NCBI GenBank assembly: GCA_021014325.1
Contig: CM037472.1
Span: forward strand, 26,397,063-26,461,062
Reading direction: 5' to 3'
Source: Plazaster borealis
Taxonomy: Eukaryota > Echinodermata > Asteroidea > Forcipulatida > Labidiasteridae
DNA length: 64,000 nt
How positions within the stretch are numbered: the first letter of the stretch is position 1; each line of letters opens with the position of its first letter. Below are positions 24,961-38,334 of this stretch, piece after piece. The notes beneath the pieces were generated by a model, which did no database searches, was not told where the DNA came from, and was given only the letters and a program-made list of their open reading frames with translations. The position numbers and the translations under genes are program-made.

Positions 24961-25232
24961 TAAGTCATTTTTGTTGTTGTTTTTTGTTTGTTTTTGTTTG
25001 TTGTTGGGGTGTTTGTTGGGGTGTTTGTTTGTTTGTGTGTTTGGTTGGTTGGTTGGTTTGTTTGTTTGTTTGTTTAATTATTGTGGTGTCTGTTTGTTTG
25101 TTTGTTGGGGTGTTGGGGTGTTTGTTTGTTTGTTTGGGTTTTGGGGATTGGGTTGTTGTTTTGGTGTGTTGTTTTTTGTGTTTTTTGTTGTTTTGGGGTT
25201 GGTTTTCTTTTTTTTTTGGGGGGGGGGGTTGA
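24961..25232 (+). repeat. GT/T-rich low-complexity tract with G-runs
   Basis: About 270 bp made almost entirely of T and G on the + strand, built from TTTG and GGGGTG words (GTTTGTTTG, TTGGGGTGTTGGGGTG) and ending in T9 followed by G10. The complementary strand is A/C only. Four or more GGGG runs in close spacing (25108-25150) could form G-quadruplexes. The hydrophobic or Gln/Thr-rich frames here are compositional artefacts. Confidence 0.9.
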
Positions 25233-25895
25233 AAGACCGTAAATTACCGACCAGTTTTCGATAAAACACACCTTTCAACCACTCTGTGCAGAGGTTACCT
25301 TCTCGGCTGTCACTTACTAGTAAGTGAAAACAACGACAAACGGTTTGTCTTTGTCAATGATTTTATGCAGTTTCAGGTTACGCTTGTTTCAATTGCGGCA
25401 ATCGAATTAAGCAACCACTTCCATTGTTATTTCCTCGTCTTTGACGACGTTTCATACGGAAATGTTGGGGTTTGTAGTGGAATGAACTTATATTGAACAT
25501 CTATTGAACTTATAGTCGGTGAGCTTTCAGATTAAAACTTTTTAAAAAAAATAAAAAAAATTACCCATCATTTTATGCACGGTGCCTTTAACGAGTTTGA
25601 TTCGTTTATAATTAATGTATAGCATTAGTGAAGCAAGCATTGCATTTTCCCATTATTCAGGGAGACCGAATCGTGTGAAGATTTGAATCCGTCATTGTTG
25701 TTTTTGTTCATAATTCATCTCATCCATAAAATATCCAAATGTAAAATGAGCGGGTCTTCCATGTATACGGCTTCATGCGTTACCGGGTTGTACGTTGGCC
25801 CGCAGAACATTGCGGAGGAAAACAGTAGGCGGGTATCAAGGCTACTAAAAGCATATCGCAGTTAAGCTCATTATAACCTGAACATCTAACGTCGT

Positions 25896-26207
25896 TAGAC
25901 CATGTAACCTGTGACGTCACATGTTTACAAAAGAGCTAGCCACAGGGCCTGAACTTCCTGCAGGCACAATGTACACAGCCAATGGAAGAAAACATTGAAT
26001 CATATTCGTTGTTTGGTTTTTATCAACGTTTGATGTATGAAGAAAGGGGGCACACCTCAAAACGTGTTTCACTGGGGGGGGGGTGTTCTTGAATTTATGT
26101 GAAATTATGACACAAAATTTCCCATATGACCAGTGTAGTATCTTGCCTGCCAGAAAGGACATGGAATGTACAAGTTAACTCTAACAAAGGTTAGGCTACA
26201 TGGTCTT
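25896..26207 (+). mobile_element. MITE family E copy with consensus CRE in its terminus
   Basis: Starts TTAGACCATGTAACCTGTGA then CGTCACATG and ends AAAGGTTAGGCTACATGG-TCTTA, an imperfect inverted repeat. Inner phrases are shared with the copies at 8780 and 20754 (CTTCCTGCAGGCACAATG, CCCATATGACCAGTGTAG). A G-run at 26073 has probably varied by slippage. Confidence 0.8.
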
Positions 26208-26814
26208 AGGTTTGTGAAATACGCCAGATACCTGCACTTCATCACTGACTTCCATAAGCGTTGTAACGTTGATGGTATCGCCATGGACCGTTAGTTGCTG
26301 AATGGTATCGCTCAGTGCACTATTAGACAATGAGATTTTAAAGGCTCTTTTCGGAACATCGGCATCGACTTGGCCTCCGGCTAAGGCCCCGTAAGATATG
26401 AAGCCAGAGCCTAAGACGGAGCCCAAGCCAGAACCGCAGTTTCGAAAATGGTCTCAGCTTTGTACTTACTAGTACCTCACTGCTTGCTAAACTACCGGTA
26501 TATAGTCAAACATGAAACCATTCAACTGGTATATACCAAACCCTGTCTCTATCCTTCAGGGACAATGAGCAGGGATTTGAGTTAAGTTTTGGTGTGTGAC
26601 TCTTTTTACAATTATTTTATTAGTGGTCACAGCTGGTCTGTTTTTACATTTACTTACCTTTGCATTTTAAAATATTGCATATTTCTATAATTGTTTGTAA
26701 TTTTTCGCTTGTAATTTTTTGCTGATTTTAAACTTATTTGTATACCTTGTTGTTGATTCTGCTAATGACTTTGTGTTTATCTTTAGGGTTTTTGTTTTTC
26801 AATGTTACTCTGTA

Positions 26815-26900
26815 TAAGCGCCATGGAGCATTGTTTTCGATGGATTTAGCGCTATATAAATTTTTGCTATTATTATTATTATTATTATTATCATCGATCA
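26815..26900 (+). repeat. Interspersed-repeat tail ending in (ATT)n
   Basis: CGCCATGGAGCATTG, GGATTTAGCGCTATATAAAT and TTTTGCTATTATTATT form a tail of the kind seen on interspersed repeats in many aquatic animals. A 3' simple repeat is typical of retroposon (SINE/LINE) tails. The 5' part was not resolved. Confidence 0.5.
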
Positions 26901-27438
26901 CTTTTATGTGGAACTGCATTTGTTAAAGCGGGGCTCCAAGGTCAAATTTGCGTTTCGTGATGCGCTCAATTATAGGAAGAGAGTCCGCGTTAAAGAGAGG
27001 AAAAAATTACAAGTCTCTAACCTCACTTCAAAATGGTGTAAAATGTCATTCTATTTGATACCGCAACTCCTTCTGAGCGAAATTTGAAAGATGAGGTCAT
27101 CGAACATGAACAACAAATGGGTCTGTACATTCCAAAGAGGATTTTCTGCCAGAGTCAAAAGGTCAATTTAATGCCATTTTGATTGAATATCATCAACATT
27201 TTGGAATGAAAATGAACTGAAAATTTCCGTACAATAAAGTACAGACCATATGATTAAATATCACGTCATCGAACGTGTTTGGATTTTGACAAAAATTGCA
27301 CTTGAAGCTTACACAGTGAGTGGCACATTACCGTGCGGCATATACAGGCTTGTAAATTATTCTCCAGTTTCATAAGGACTCTATATCTGTTGGAAAATGG
27401 TTGGATCACGAAACTGAATTTGACCTTGGAGACCCTCT

Positions 27439-27819
27439 TTAAAGGCATCGTATACGTTTGGTAATTACTCAAAATATATATTAACATAAAAACTCTTGGT
27501 AACGAGCAACGGAGAGCTGTTGATAGTATAAAACGTTGTGAGAAACGACTCCCTCTGAAGTAACGTAGATTTTGAGAAAGAGGTAATTTCTCACTAAAAT
27601 AATAAAAGGCTTCTTGCAAGAAGCCTTTTATTCCTATCTGAAAGCACACAAATTTGTACAACAAGGGTGTTAAGTTTTTCTTTCATCATTTTCTTGCAAC
27701 TTCGATGACCAATTGAGCCCAAATTTTCACAGGCTTGTTATTTTATGCATATTATGTTGGGATACACCAAGTGAGAACACTGGTCTTTGACAATTACCAA
27801 ACGTGTTCAGTGCTTTTAA
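27439..27819 (+). mobile_element. MITE family A copy with GC-paired palindrome
   Basis: TTAA-AGGCATCGTATACGTTTGG ... ACGTGTTCAGTGCT-TTTAA. Its centre, at about 27600-27632, is a perfect 32-bp palindrome whose arms are AATAAAAGGCTTCTTG and the complement. Compared with the 12372 copy, the GG/CC pair has replaced AA/TT on both arms at once. Confidence 0.9.
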
Positions 27820-30800
27820 CCATCATATGTTCTGTATAGCTCTGGAAGTAGATAATCCAAAGAACTACGGTACCGCAGATCCTTCGGTGACAGGGCCTTT
27901 GCATCAATTGTTTACATCATCTTTGGAATCAACTGCCAGCAGAGATACACTGTATACAGTCACTGGACAGTTTCAACATAAACTTGAAGACTTTTATATT
28001 TTCATCATAGCTTTAGTCTGATTTGTACTCATGGAAATTTATGTTTTCGACAATGCTTGTGTTGTGTTGAGTCGTCTTCCATTTTTTACAATGGAAATTA
28101 CCCCCAGCTCCTCAGAATATATTCTTGCTAGATAAATAGCGGTCTATAAACTTCCAGTTCAAGATAGCTTCAAAAACGGTAGTGAGGCACATAATGTTAT
28201 CAATATTATTTGGATCATCTGCCTCTTCAACCAGATTGTTTAATCCCTCGTGTTAAACAGAATTCCAAACAATGATAGACACCAAAGCATAAACCATCTG
28301 ACGTGGCCTCCATTGTGTAATTAAATATATATATCATAATTATGATAAGAATGAATTTTTCGATTAGTGCTATCGATGTCGGCACAAGACTCGTTAATGG
28401 CGGCCTCGCATGGAAAAAACAGAATTGTGTGTGAAGTAATGCCGACTGATAAAAAGGCTGAAATTATGGAATCTGTACAATAAAGTAATACAATATTCCC
28501 ACAATATTAAATCAAGATTGCTTTGGCATTTTAATAACAAATTATTACAACTTTGGAAGGTCTATTATTAGGCTGGGGAAAGAATTGACGGTTTTTAACC
28601 TACGAATAGTTGATATAATGCACGAGGTATGTGTTTATGAGGAATCAGCAGACATGCGTATTCTCGACATGCCTTTGGTCTTATTTTCTTGCGTTCAAAG
28701 AAAGTGAACAATTAAATATAAAAACTTCACAAGGCTAAAACGTGATAACCTATTTAGATGACCTTGTTTAGATTTCAGCCACAAGGCATTTTCATTGCCT
28801 TTGAAAAACTAACGAGTCGAAATTGGAATTAATTTACTCTTTCCTTAGAATGTTTTACTGCCTCCGTAATGATACAAGTCGTTATTCTCCAACTTCCGGC
28901 TGTCATTTGAAGAAGAAAAAGTATTTATGTTAAAACATAAGTAGGCTCTGACGTGTGCACCGTGTCCTCACTTACATCCATAGGCGTGAAACTTTATACC
29001 CTTTTGTGATGCCGATGATATTCAAGACAAACATAACTACAAGACGATTGCACCTTTGTGTAATCCATAAAACATCTTTCTGTCTTTTTTATTCAAGAAG
29101 AAAAAAAACATAGCCTGATAGTATTGCATTCTTTGTTCTATTTCACCCCTCATCATTCATAGGAAAATGTCACCCAACAAACATTCCCAAGTGTCATTTC
29201 AAACACTCATCCACAACCAATTTTTCTAAGTGTCAGCATTAACATAGCCACATCAAACACCATCTTTTGTGACAAAATATAGGCCATCCCATCCTCTCCA
29301 AATTATTTACATCTTAAAGTGCTTCCCTGTTATGCATCTTTCTCCCATGATTGTTCGAGTGTCAACAATGTGCCCGGTAACCAAAGCGATGTGCGAGTGG
29401 TTTCTTTCAACAGTCGGGGGGGTAACAATTCCGATGAAAGATTCATTGCTTTTATGGCAGATATTGACGGGGTGATGATTATATGCAGAAAGAAACACTT
29501 CGTAACATTGGTCCCTGGGAATGAAACAATCTCAAGAAAATTAGTGGGATGTCAGCTCCTCTCTCTAATAAAGAAATAATTACCGTCAATATGTCACAAT
29601 GGTATATACAGACGTTTCGCTTGACGTATAGCGCCCCTGAGGCTGATCAAAGTAACAGTTTCTTGTTATTAATGTATTGTGTAAAAGAAGGTGCATAGTT
29701 TGAGCAAGAATTATATCGCATGCAAAGGTCTGACACTGCTTAGAAATGTCGCTCAACTTGGGCATCTGATGGGGATTTGTTTAAAATATTTGTTGTATAA
29801 GTTTTTTGTGTAGTTGTTTTGTATAGTCAAAATAAAATATATAATAATTAGAGTAATGGAGATTGTGGAGCGAAATGCAGTACACAATTAGTGATACATG
29901 ATTATTGGTCAAATTGTTATAAGAAGGCATGCCGTAATCGCAGCCAATGGCCACCCGCCCCTGGAAGGAAACCGCCATGGATGGTTAAACCATGCAACTT
30001 CCTATCTAATGTTCATTCGTTTTCCATGGAAATGTTGTACAGAGAATCCGCGGAGTGGCTGAGATAAGACGACTGATACAGTGCAGTCATCGCAAAAGAA
30101 GGTAATTGGACTGTCAAAGCGAAGTCTAATCATGAAAGGATAATGTGATAACTGGATAAAGATAAGCTCGTATACGATCATTAGTAATTGGACCTGCTAT
30201 CGGCTTTAATGGGGGATCACATCTAAATAATTCCCCAGACGGAGTATCCAATGCTGTAGCATGCATAACAGTCAATATTCAGGAGGATAGATATCCGCTA
30301 GGTGGCGGTGTGTATTCATAAACAGGGCGCCAATCATCGTCGTTGGTGTCTATTTCATCTCATTCAGAGTTCAACACACTTCAGCGTAATTACGAACGGG
30401 CATGCAGCGAAACCCACAATTTAAGTTGAAGCAGAAATGTTCTGTCTAAACATGTATTTGCATTTTTTGGGGGCAAATTTCTTTGAAGTATAAAGTATTT
30501 CAACAAGCAATAACAACACACGTTACAGCTTTAACGTTACTTTCCAGATGTTCCTTCGACCATCTTCGACTGATGACATGAGTATACTGACACGTCTCAG
30601 CAGACTTGTGCTAAGGTCAAGCTGAACACTCATGTAAAAGTGACACGAAGGGAGACTACATTATAGACGGGCAGGTTGTTACCAATTCATTATTATTTTG
30701 TAGCAAATTCATAAATGTTTTAATGACTTCCGCTGGCAATGCATTTCTAATATGACATCTGATCGCCATCTATATTTGTTCCACTTCGATTTTCAATACT

Positions 30801-33613
30801 GTCAATATGACTCTAAAACGATGGTTATTCATGAAGCTCATTACGTATTCAATGACGTAGAAGTCATTGTTGATAGCGGCAAATGTGCCACTGAACAAGA
30901 GGAATTACAACTTCATCCAAACTACAAAACTAATAATGTAGGACTTGAATTGCCATTGCAGAATAAGTCCACACTGAGCAAGTGTTATATTTCTTTAATA
31001 TAGTTAGTTATAACTGTGTTATATGAAACGACATCTCATAAATTGCAGCTGCGGGCTTTAGAGTACATAAGGTGAAATTACGTATACTGAATTCCTATTC
31101 TTAATTTCTCTTATACTCTTTCCAACTGCGGTTACAACATTAATGTGGAAAGGCACTATTAAACCGTCCAAGCAAATAACCAAAATGTCATCCCCCAAAA
31201 ATGATACCCACAAAAAAGGAGAGATTACTCCACCCTGCAGGTTCGTCAAAAAGAAGAGGAAAGCTAGTTTTCTAGACTCTTCAAGTTTCATTTTTTGAGT
31301 GTTTTCCCTAAAGCATACCGGTACGGCAATAATAATTCGAGAACTTCAGAATAGATGAGCAGATATTACCGCTCAGGAGTCATATCTGTTAAATGTGACA
31401 GCAAACCAATCATTACAAGATTTTGACTAGATAGCTGTTTTTCTTTTTAGGTTTATTTTTTAATGTGCTTAGCAAAAAGTTTATGTTTACGAAGCTCCAT
31501 GAAGTGTTACCGCTGGTGTCAGGTTGCAGACGTGACAATCCTTAGACAAAGGTGGCTTATGGGTACAAATCCATTCCTGCCTCACGAGTTCATCAACACT
31601 CGTGTTGAGATTAGGAGTCATAAAAAGTCTTGTGGTAGTTTTTCAGCTTTATGACACTAAAAGTAGTGAACATTTTGAATGTCAAAGCAGAGATGATTTA
31701 TATAATGTGTGTTTTATCCCTCACACCAGTGTGTGTCAAGCGCCGTGTAGCCTGCACAGTAGACTGTGTAAGTTGACCTCGAGAGCGTGCGAGCTTTCGC
31801 GAGAATCTGGATTTCCGGGCACCTCGAATATTTTATTTTATTTCTCATTGATTACATTGTTAGTTTTAATTGTAATGATTCCACCAAAATGTTTTTGGGG
31901 TTGGAAAAAGTGATGCGGCAAACATAAAAATCATCGAGGGAATTTTCCACCATGTGACCATCTTTATATCAAGAACCTTATGTGCAAATCTGCGAACATT
32001 CATATTTTAATCTAACGAATGTTGTGCAAACCCTTCAAATTAGAGCAATCAGCAATGCAGCAGAAGCAAATAAAACGTTGAATGTATCTTTAATATATAA
32101 AAGAATTTCTGAATCGTCGAGTCGGAATTTAATACAAAAATGAACAGAAGCCAGATATACCTCGAGGAAATGTTTTGACTCATCCTGAAAGTCAAACAGC
32201 ACTTCGAACATAACACCTCGAGGGGGTTTGTCTTACATCTCACCTGCCTTTCAGACTCGAGAGGAGTTTTTTACGTAAAAAGCGGTAATGAGACAAACCA
32301 GTTAAAGTTATTAATAGTGCGAAGCGATTTTAATTTGCTACTTATCAACTTAATGAAAAGGCTCCAAAACATAAGAACTTTGATTCGATTCTTCACACTC
32401 CAACATGCTCGAGGTAAATTAATTTCCTCTATAGTCTGTGTATTTAATACATTCCTTTTTTGAAAGTTTGTGTCTATCAAGGGAAATAATAGGTTCGAGA
32501 AAGCTTTAACTTACAGCGTTTTAATGAATCACTTTAAAGGAAGTGCTGAGAGGCTTCGCCAATTTGTCGGTACTCTAGAAAAAAATGTTTGCAGTTAACA
32601 TACCCATTAGTCTGGTGCTGTAGTGAAAGTGTTGGGAAACGTTCATTGAATGCAAACAAATGTTTCTCTGAAACTAGTTTTGTTTCGGTAGTGAGTACGT
32701 TTTTGATATTGTTCTCGCCTAGCTGCTTGAATGCAAGATGGGGGGGGGGGGGGTTCGGTCGAATACGCTTTCGAAATTTCTCTGCTTGGAACAAGTATCG
32801 ATTCCGAAAGCTGCTGTGGGTTATTCCACCGGTGGTTATTCAGTTAAATCACTGCAAGGGCACAAAATATGAGGAACTGCTGGGAAAATGTTTTCCGGTC
32901 AAAACGCATCTTTGATAAAAATGTACGAAATTTCTCCGTCGATGCAGGAGATAATTCCTAAATGGATGGTTTGCTACAATTGCTTCTTCATCGCAGCATT
33001 AAGTAGGACTGCCTTGACACACACTTAAAATTGAACTGTTTATACTTCTCATAATGCAACTCCAAGCTCTGCCAATAATCGATGCAGATAGTCCAAGATT
33101 ATACTCCACACAGAGACAAACGTAGGGGTTTGCCGTTTTAATATGCGCTTCGCCTCGAGGGACGGCGATACTTTTAATAAAACATTGCCGAAGACATTAA
33201 TGCAAAGGGATGGGGGAATTTGGCGTTATTTACGGCCGGTTACACTGCCACAAGATAGTCTCCAGTGGACCATTATCATTCCCCTCACCCGTTCACACTC
33301 ACTAACACTGTTGTTTTTTCACTGCTTGTCAGAGACTGTGTACATAGCCTTTGGACAAGAGTTGTCTGACTTGTCGCCTTCAATAGTGCCGTTGTTGGTG
33401 ATGGAAGACTTTGGCTGTAGGGTTAGAATCAGAAAGTAATGTTCCAACCCATCAGTTTAAAATATTTGTATTGTTTTAACAGTTTTTTATTTCAGGAGGC
33501 GGTTGTAAGACGATACCGTTGCACGTCAACTCGCCCGCAAAATATACAAGGTGATGCGGTAGTCCCCACGTTCACGTTACAGACTATATAAGCCCTCCCT
33601 ACGGGCTTCAAAA
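27820..33613. other. Long stretch without supported genes
   Basis: Several open frames of 60-110 codons exist (for example 29319-29579, 30752-31003 and 31602-31913, all +), but none shows a recognisable domain, signal peptide with a following domain, or paired splice sites. One G-run of about 14 lies at 32742. No family A-E MITE was seen. This could be intron of an unseen gene. Confidence 0.4.
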
Positions 33614-34448
33614 TAGACTGTGCAAGTCTCGCGCATTATTATAACTTACGGGACCTATGTGGTCCCAGCCACATGGAGTTTTACGTGGGCGGGATTTTGT
33701 TTTGTCATTTTGTTTAGTTTATCGTAGTTTATGGCTATGAAAATGATTTATGTTGTTGGGAATGTAATACTGAGTGATTAACAATATGAAAGTAAAATCA
33801 ATTCAACAAAATAACAAAGAAAACCTGAGAATAAGACTTGACCTCCGTTTCCGGTTACTTGTATATGCCCAACTGACGGGCATGTTGTCATTAAACCTAT
33901 GGGATAGACGCACACATTTGGGCGTGATTGGCAAATGGGGTTTCTAACAATAAGTATCCTCGTCCTAAGTTTTAATTTTGTTTCATTGTTAATTTGATTG
34001 TAGACTGCATTTTGATTTTATAACTCAGGATGGCTGATTCAATGACTCCCAACTCGAAAATGATGCTTAAATAATGATCTTGCTAAAACAAAATTGGTTA
34101 AAGTGCTCAGATATTGCATGAGATCGCACCACAGTACATCTAGAACCATAACTGTTTCGGAGCATTTAAGCGGGCCCGGAACTTATGCCGTTTAGGGCTG
34201 CGCGTTACGCGCTCTCAGGCGCCAAAAATTGCATTCACCATTTGCTGCATGCTTGGTACAATTTCACGCCCCCGTTTGGTATTGTACAGAAATTGAAAAA
34301 AATTCAACATTAACTTGCTATGGGTATTTTTATTTTCAAGAATGTTGTATAAATATAATTTTAAAAGAACATTTGATTGCATAAAAAAATATAGTCTTCG
34401 CTCGAGTTGTCTTCTCGCTTTCGATATGCGCGAGACTTGCACAGTCTA
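33614..34448 (+). mobile_element. MITE family D copy, TA-flanked
   Basis: An 835-bp foldback-ended element: TA-GACTGTGCAAGTCTCGCG at the left and CGCGAGACTTGCACAGTC-TA at the right, a perfect inverted repeat. Inner phrases are shared with other D copies (TACGTGGGCGGGATTTTG, TGTTGGGAATGTAATACT, GGCGTGATTGGCAAATGGG). A TA duplication with such termini fits the Tc1/mariner group. No transposase frame remains. Confidence 0.9.
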
Positions 34449-34545
34449 TATATAGGCGGACGGAGCCCGAGCCCAAGCCCGAGCCGTGGTTTCGAAAAGA
34501 GCCTAAGAGAGTAAGAGAGAGTAAGAGTAAGAGAGAAGGTAGAAT
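34449..34545 (+). repeat. GAGCCC hexamers followed by GTAAGAGA repeats
   Basis: GGAGCCCGAGCCCAAGCCCG is followed by GGTTTCGAAAA, matching the arrangement at 26405-26447 (GGAGCCCAAGCC...GTTTCGAAAA), then a short GAGAGTAA / GTAAGAGA microsatellite. This is part of the dispersed hexamer family. Confidence 0.7.
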
Positions 34546-36538
34546 CTCGATGTCAGAGAAAATCTATATACAAATCAAACATAACATCTTCTGACTTTGC
34601 ATCAGTAAAAGAATTCCTTCGTATAGCAAATCAAGATTCACTCCATTTCAACTTCAGACTCTCTCATATGAAAATTCCCAATGTAATTACCCCCAATATT
34701 ATGTTATTTATTTTATATTTGATGTATCATGTTTACAGAAGACTCTCCCGGCTACAAAGTTAAAAACATAAACAGCAAGTTTGTGATGTCCCTGTTTGTC
34801 TTGCAACCACAGCGGGGGATCTGGGGGTGAGTAGCCCCGTGCTTCCACTGAAGCGAGCAAGCCACAAGTAGCGGCAAGTGTAATTTCCGCTGGGAGATTC
34901 TCTTACTTGTACGGAGTGTTTTTCTACGCTGTACGATACGTGCTCTGTCTGGTTTGTTTATACAATCAAAGGCAAAAACATGGAGAATGAAAACAAAAGT
35001 CCTTAGTCCAAAGGCTACCTGACAACATGTCTTATGTTTCTCTACTATAGATTATGGGCAGGTATTTTTTTAACTTCCGATTTTGTATGCGCCTATATTC
35101 AAGAAATAACAAATTGTTATTTTGGTTAACTTCATCATAAATATAGCCTAACTATCATTGTGTTACTTGTAGAAATTAACAAATTAACTGTATTTCTAAA
35201 TTATTTCGACATTAAATAATACCCACAGAGGTTTATGACAGCAGAATTTCTTGCAGAGTTCCGAACATTTAACCCTATATAGATTTGGTAGGCCTACTGC
35301 AACCATAGAGCAAGGACCAAGCCATCGTGTCAAAATATTTGCGCGTTGATTGACCGAAGCCTGAGGCCCTTAGCGGATTTGTGGACATCTCTGATTATAG
35401 ACTGCTCACCTAAGGGAAGTTTAAGTACATGTTTATCTAGCACTGTCGAAGAACACTGCTTAATAATGTTATCTCTTTCGTCTGGATTTTTTGTTTTTAG
35501 CCATTGCAAGAACGACGTCAGTCCTCCGAGATTTCTCTGTGGCTCTTAATTACGTTTTAATCAAACAATAATTGCACTACAGATTCTCGCTCGTGGGCAG
35601 AGATCAAAAGGACTTGCAACAGTGTCACTGTCGAGTATTTTATGCCAAGACACTCATACCACAACCATTGACTCAACTGAAGTCAGTTGACTATATTGAT
35701 GAGCCTAAAGGAGTCCGGTGACTTATAAAGGGGAAGTCATTGATGGAACCCTTTTTTTTTGGGGGGGGGGTGGGGGTCAAAGGATCGATACAAGGGTAAC
35801 TTCCTTTTTACATGCTATTTGGCTAGGTCTCAGGAGGGAATGTTGAATTTTTGAAAATTGTCATTAGTTTGTTTTTTCGGAGTAAACCAAATTTGTTTAC
35901 AAACGGACAGGTGACAACTGTCTGTCGGCTTCGTTGAGGGCTAATCACTCATCAACGACGCACTATACGTACCTAGAATAACTACGCAAAATGAATGGAT
36001 TATAAACATTAACTGACTTGATCCGTGTCAATGAAAACTCCACTCAAATGTCTCCTCCGGAAGACGGAAAGACAGTAAATTGCAATTCAGAGTGAACAGT
36101 CTCAAACATCAACCTCAGGTACCGGTAATGATTTAGGAGTCTACCTCGACTACGTGAATCATAATTATATTTTCGGAGGCCTAGATAATGATCAAGCCAT
36201 GTGATGAAGAACTTATGTCATTTTACCTGTCAGTCTATGTTCGAGACGCTGCCGCCAGTGTTTTTAATTCCGTTACTTGATTCATCAATGTTTCATGTTA
36301 AATGAATTATACGGACGAGGGGGAAATTTTAAGCCGCGAATGTTTTTTAACGGAACCTTTGGTGCTAGTTGCGCCTCGGTGCACGAGGTTGCAAAAAACA
36401 CAACTGTCATAACGCCTTGTATATAATGACCTTTCAACATTCAGAGCTAACCACCCTGGCACGAAGACTAAATTACACGAAGCACACTAGTTACTAAAGT
36501 TCCTCGCGTCAAGGCATAGGCCCTATACATTTATTATA
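34546..36538. other. Non-coding stretch
   Basis: No gene recognised. T8/G10 homopolymers lie at 35750-35770. Confidence 0.4.
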
Positions 36539-37183
36539 TAGATTGTGCAAGTCTCGCGCATATCAAAAACGAGAAAACATCTCGAAGGAAGACTATATTG
36601 TTCTAATAAATCAAGTATTCTTTTAACATTATATTTATACAAAATTCATGAAAATAAAAATACCCATAGCAAGTTGTTATAAATAAAATTAAAATTGTTG
36701 TATAATACAAATAATTTGTTCAAATTAACATTGAAACAAAGTTAATACTTGGGACGAGGATGCTTATTGTTAGAAACCCCATTTGCCAATCACGCCCGAA
36801 AGTGTGCCTCTATCACATAGGTTTAATGCTTATTGTTAGAAACCCCATTTGCCAATCACGCCCGAAAGTGTGCCTCTATCACATAGGTTTAATGACAACA
36901 TGACCGTCAGTTAGGCAGCATTCTTAATTTTTTACAAGTGACCGGAAACGGAGGTCAAGTCTTATTCTCGTGTTTTCTTCGTTTTTTTGTTGAATTGGTT
37001 TTACTTTCATATTTGTTATCACTAGTATTACATTCCCAACATCATATGTAATTTTCATGGCCATAAACTACGTTAAACTAAAAATAATTGACGAAACAAA
37101 ATCCCGCCCACGTAAAACTCCATATGGTTGGGACCACAATGGTCGACCGGAAGTTCAAATATGCGCGAGACTTGCACGGTCTA
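36539..37183 (-). mobile_element. MITE family D copy with internal 66-bp duplication
   Basis: TA-GATTGTGCAAGTCTCGCG ... CGCGAGACTTGCACGGTC-TA, about 645 bp, in the opposite orientation to the 33614 copy. A 66-bp block beginning ATGCTTATTGTTAGAAACCC is repeated exactly in tandem at 36760 and 36826. Confidence 0.9.
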
Positions 37184-37940
37184 TTGGCAGCGAGTAAGAA
37201 CAAAGTACATCGTATCAATAATCTCACGAAAGTGCAGATTCGTTATATTTTCATCTACTTGCACATGTACGTGTACCTAGGTTCATTTGACTAATTTTGG
37301 AAGCCGTTTTGCCTGTAAGCCAAGTTGTTAATGTAATGGTTCTCATTACATAGTCCTGTAACCCCTCACTATGTGTGGACAACGGAATCCCTATAAACAC
37401 CTCTATAAGCCCAATGCATATCTGATAGTTAGCTCCTGTGGTCACGTAGTTCTCGGTGACATCCTCGGAATTCGGACTCTTAGCATATAATATTCAGCAT
37501 CATCGTGCAAGGTTCAGTGCGTCAAGTGCGTGAGGGAAATTTGATCAATTTGGGCTCTCTATCAAGAATTCCGACAGCGGAGAGTTTGTCTTCTCTCCCC
37601 CTCTCTCAATTGGAGGGTCCTGTGCAAGTTGCATTTTGCGGTGTTATTTCTAGAGCTCGAGTGCCTGATCGTACCTCTGGAAGAGAAGATGTTGACGTTG
37701 AACGTGATCGTTCGGTATAAAACAACTCAACCTCATCTTAAGGTGATTCTCTGACACCCTCCCCTTTAACAAACCAACAAAGAGAGGATGAGGAAAGAAT
37801 GGAAAATAAATTACAGTGAGAAGACAAAGAAAAATTGATGCTAATGTAATAAGGAAAATATGTGGACTGTGAGAGCTGATACTCAATCGAATATTATGTT
37901 TGAGAAGGATGTGTTTTATGTCATTTTGCTTACACTAAGA

Positions 37941-38334
37941 ATTCATTCACGTTTGGTAATGACTCTGATAATTAATGGCAATAAAAACTTACTTGGTAAG
38001 AAGTACAGCAGCTTTGGAGAGTAGGCTATCATGCATTTTGAGAAACTTTTCAGTTCGAAGTACTGCGGTTATGGAAAAATATATCACTTTTTATCCCCCA
38101 AACATTTTAATATGAGAAGCGTTACGCGTAACGCTTCTCAACGTGTGTTTTCCTATTGCAGATTACTTTTCCTGCGTGGACATAACCGCTCCAGATTTTC
38201 GGCAATATCTCAAAAACGCTACCACCTTTTGAAATGAAATGTTCACAGGTTATAGTTTTATGGTATATATCTACAACTATATAGGTTTGAAACAAACAAT
38301 AGGCTCCAATTACCAAACGTGTGCAATGCTTTAA
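37941..38334 (+). mobile_element. MITE family B copy
   Basis: Runs from TTCACGTTTGGTAATGACTC to CCAAACGTGTGCAATGCT-TTAA. The left TTAA end is eroded. The central stem GAGAAGCGTTAC/GTAACGCTTCTC is intact, with GCGTTACGCGTAACGC at the very centre (about 38116-38131). Confidence 0.85.

Noticed and set aside
24648..25278. Poly-Ile, hydrophobic and Gln/Thr-rich reading frames
   Set aside because: All arise from the AAT microsatellite and the T/G tract.
26196..26426. - strand frame ISLSNSALSDTIQQLTVHGD as a gene
   Set aside because: Protein-like, with a possible donor (GTGCAG|GTATCT), but it begins in a hexamer repeat, has no acceptor I can place and matches no family I know.
37505..37720. + strand frame ending REDVDVERDRSV
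   Set aside because: No domain and no convincing splice context; likely chance in slightly CpG-richer DNA.
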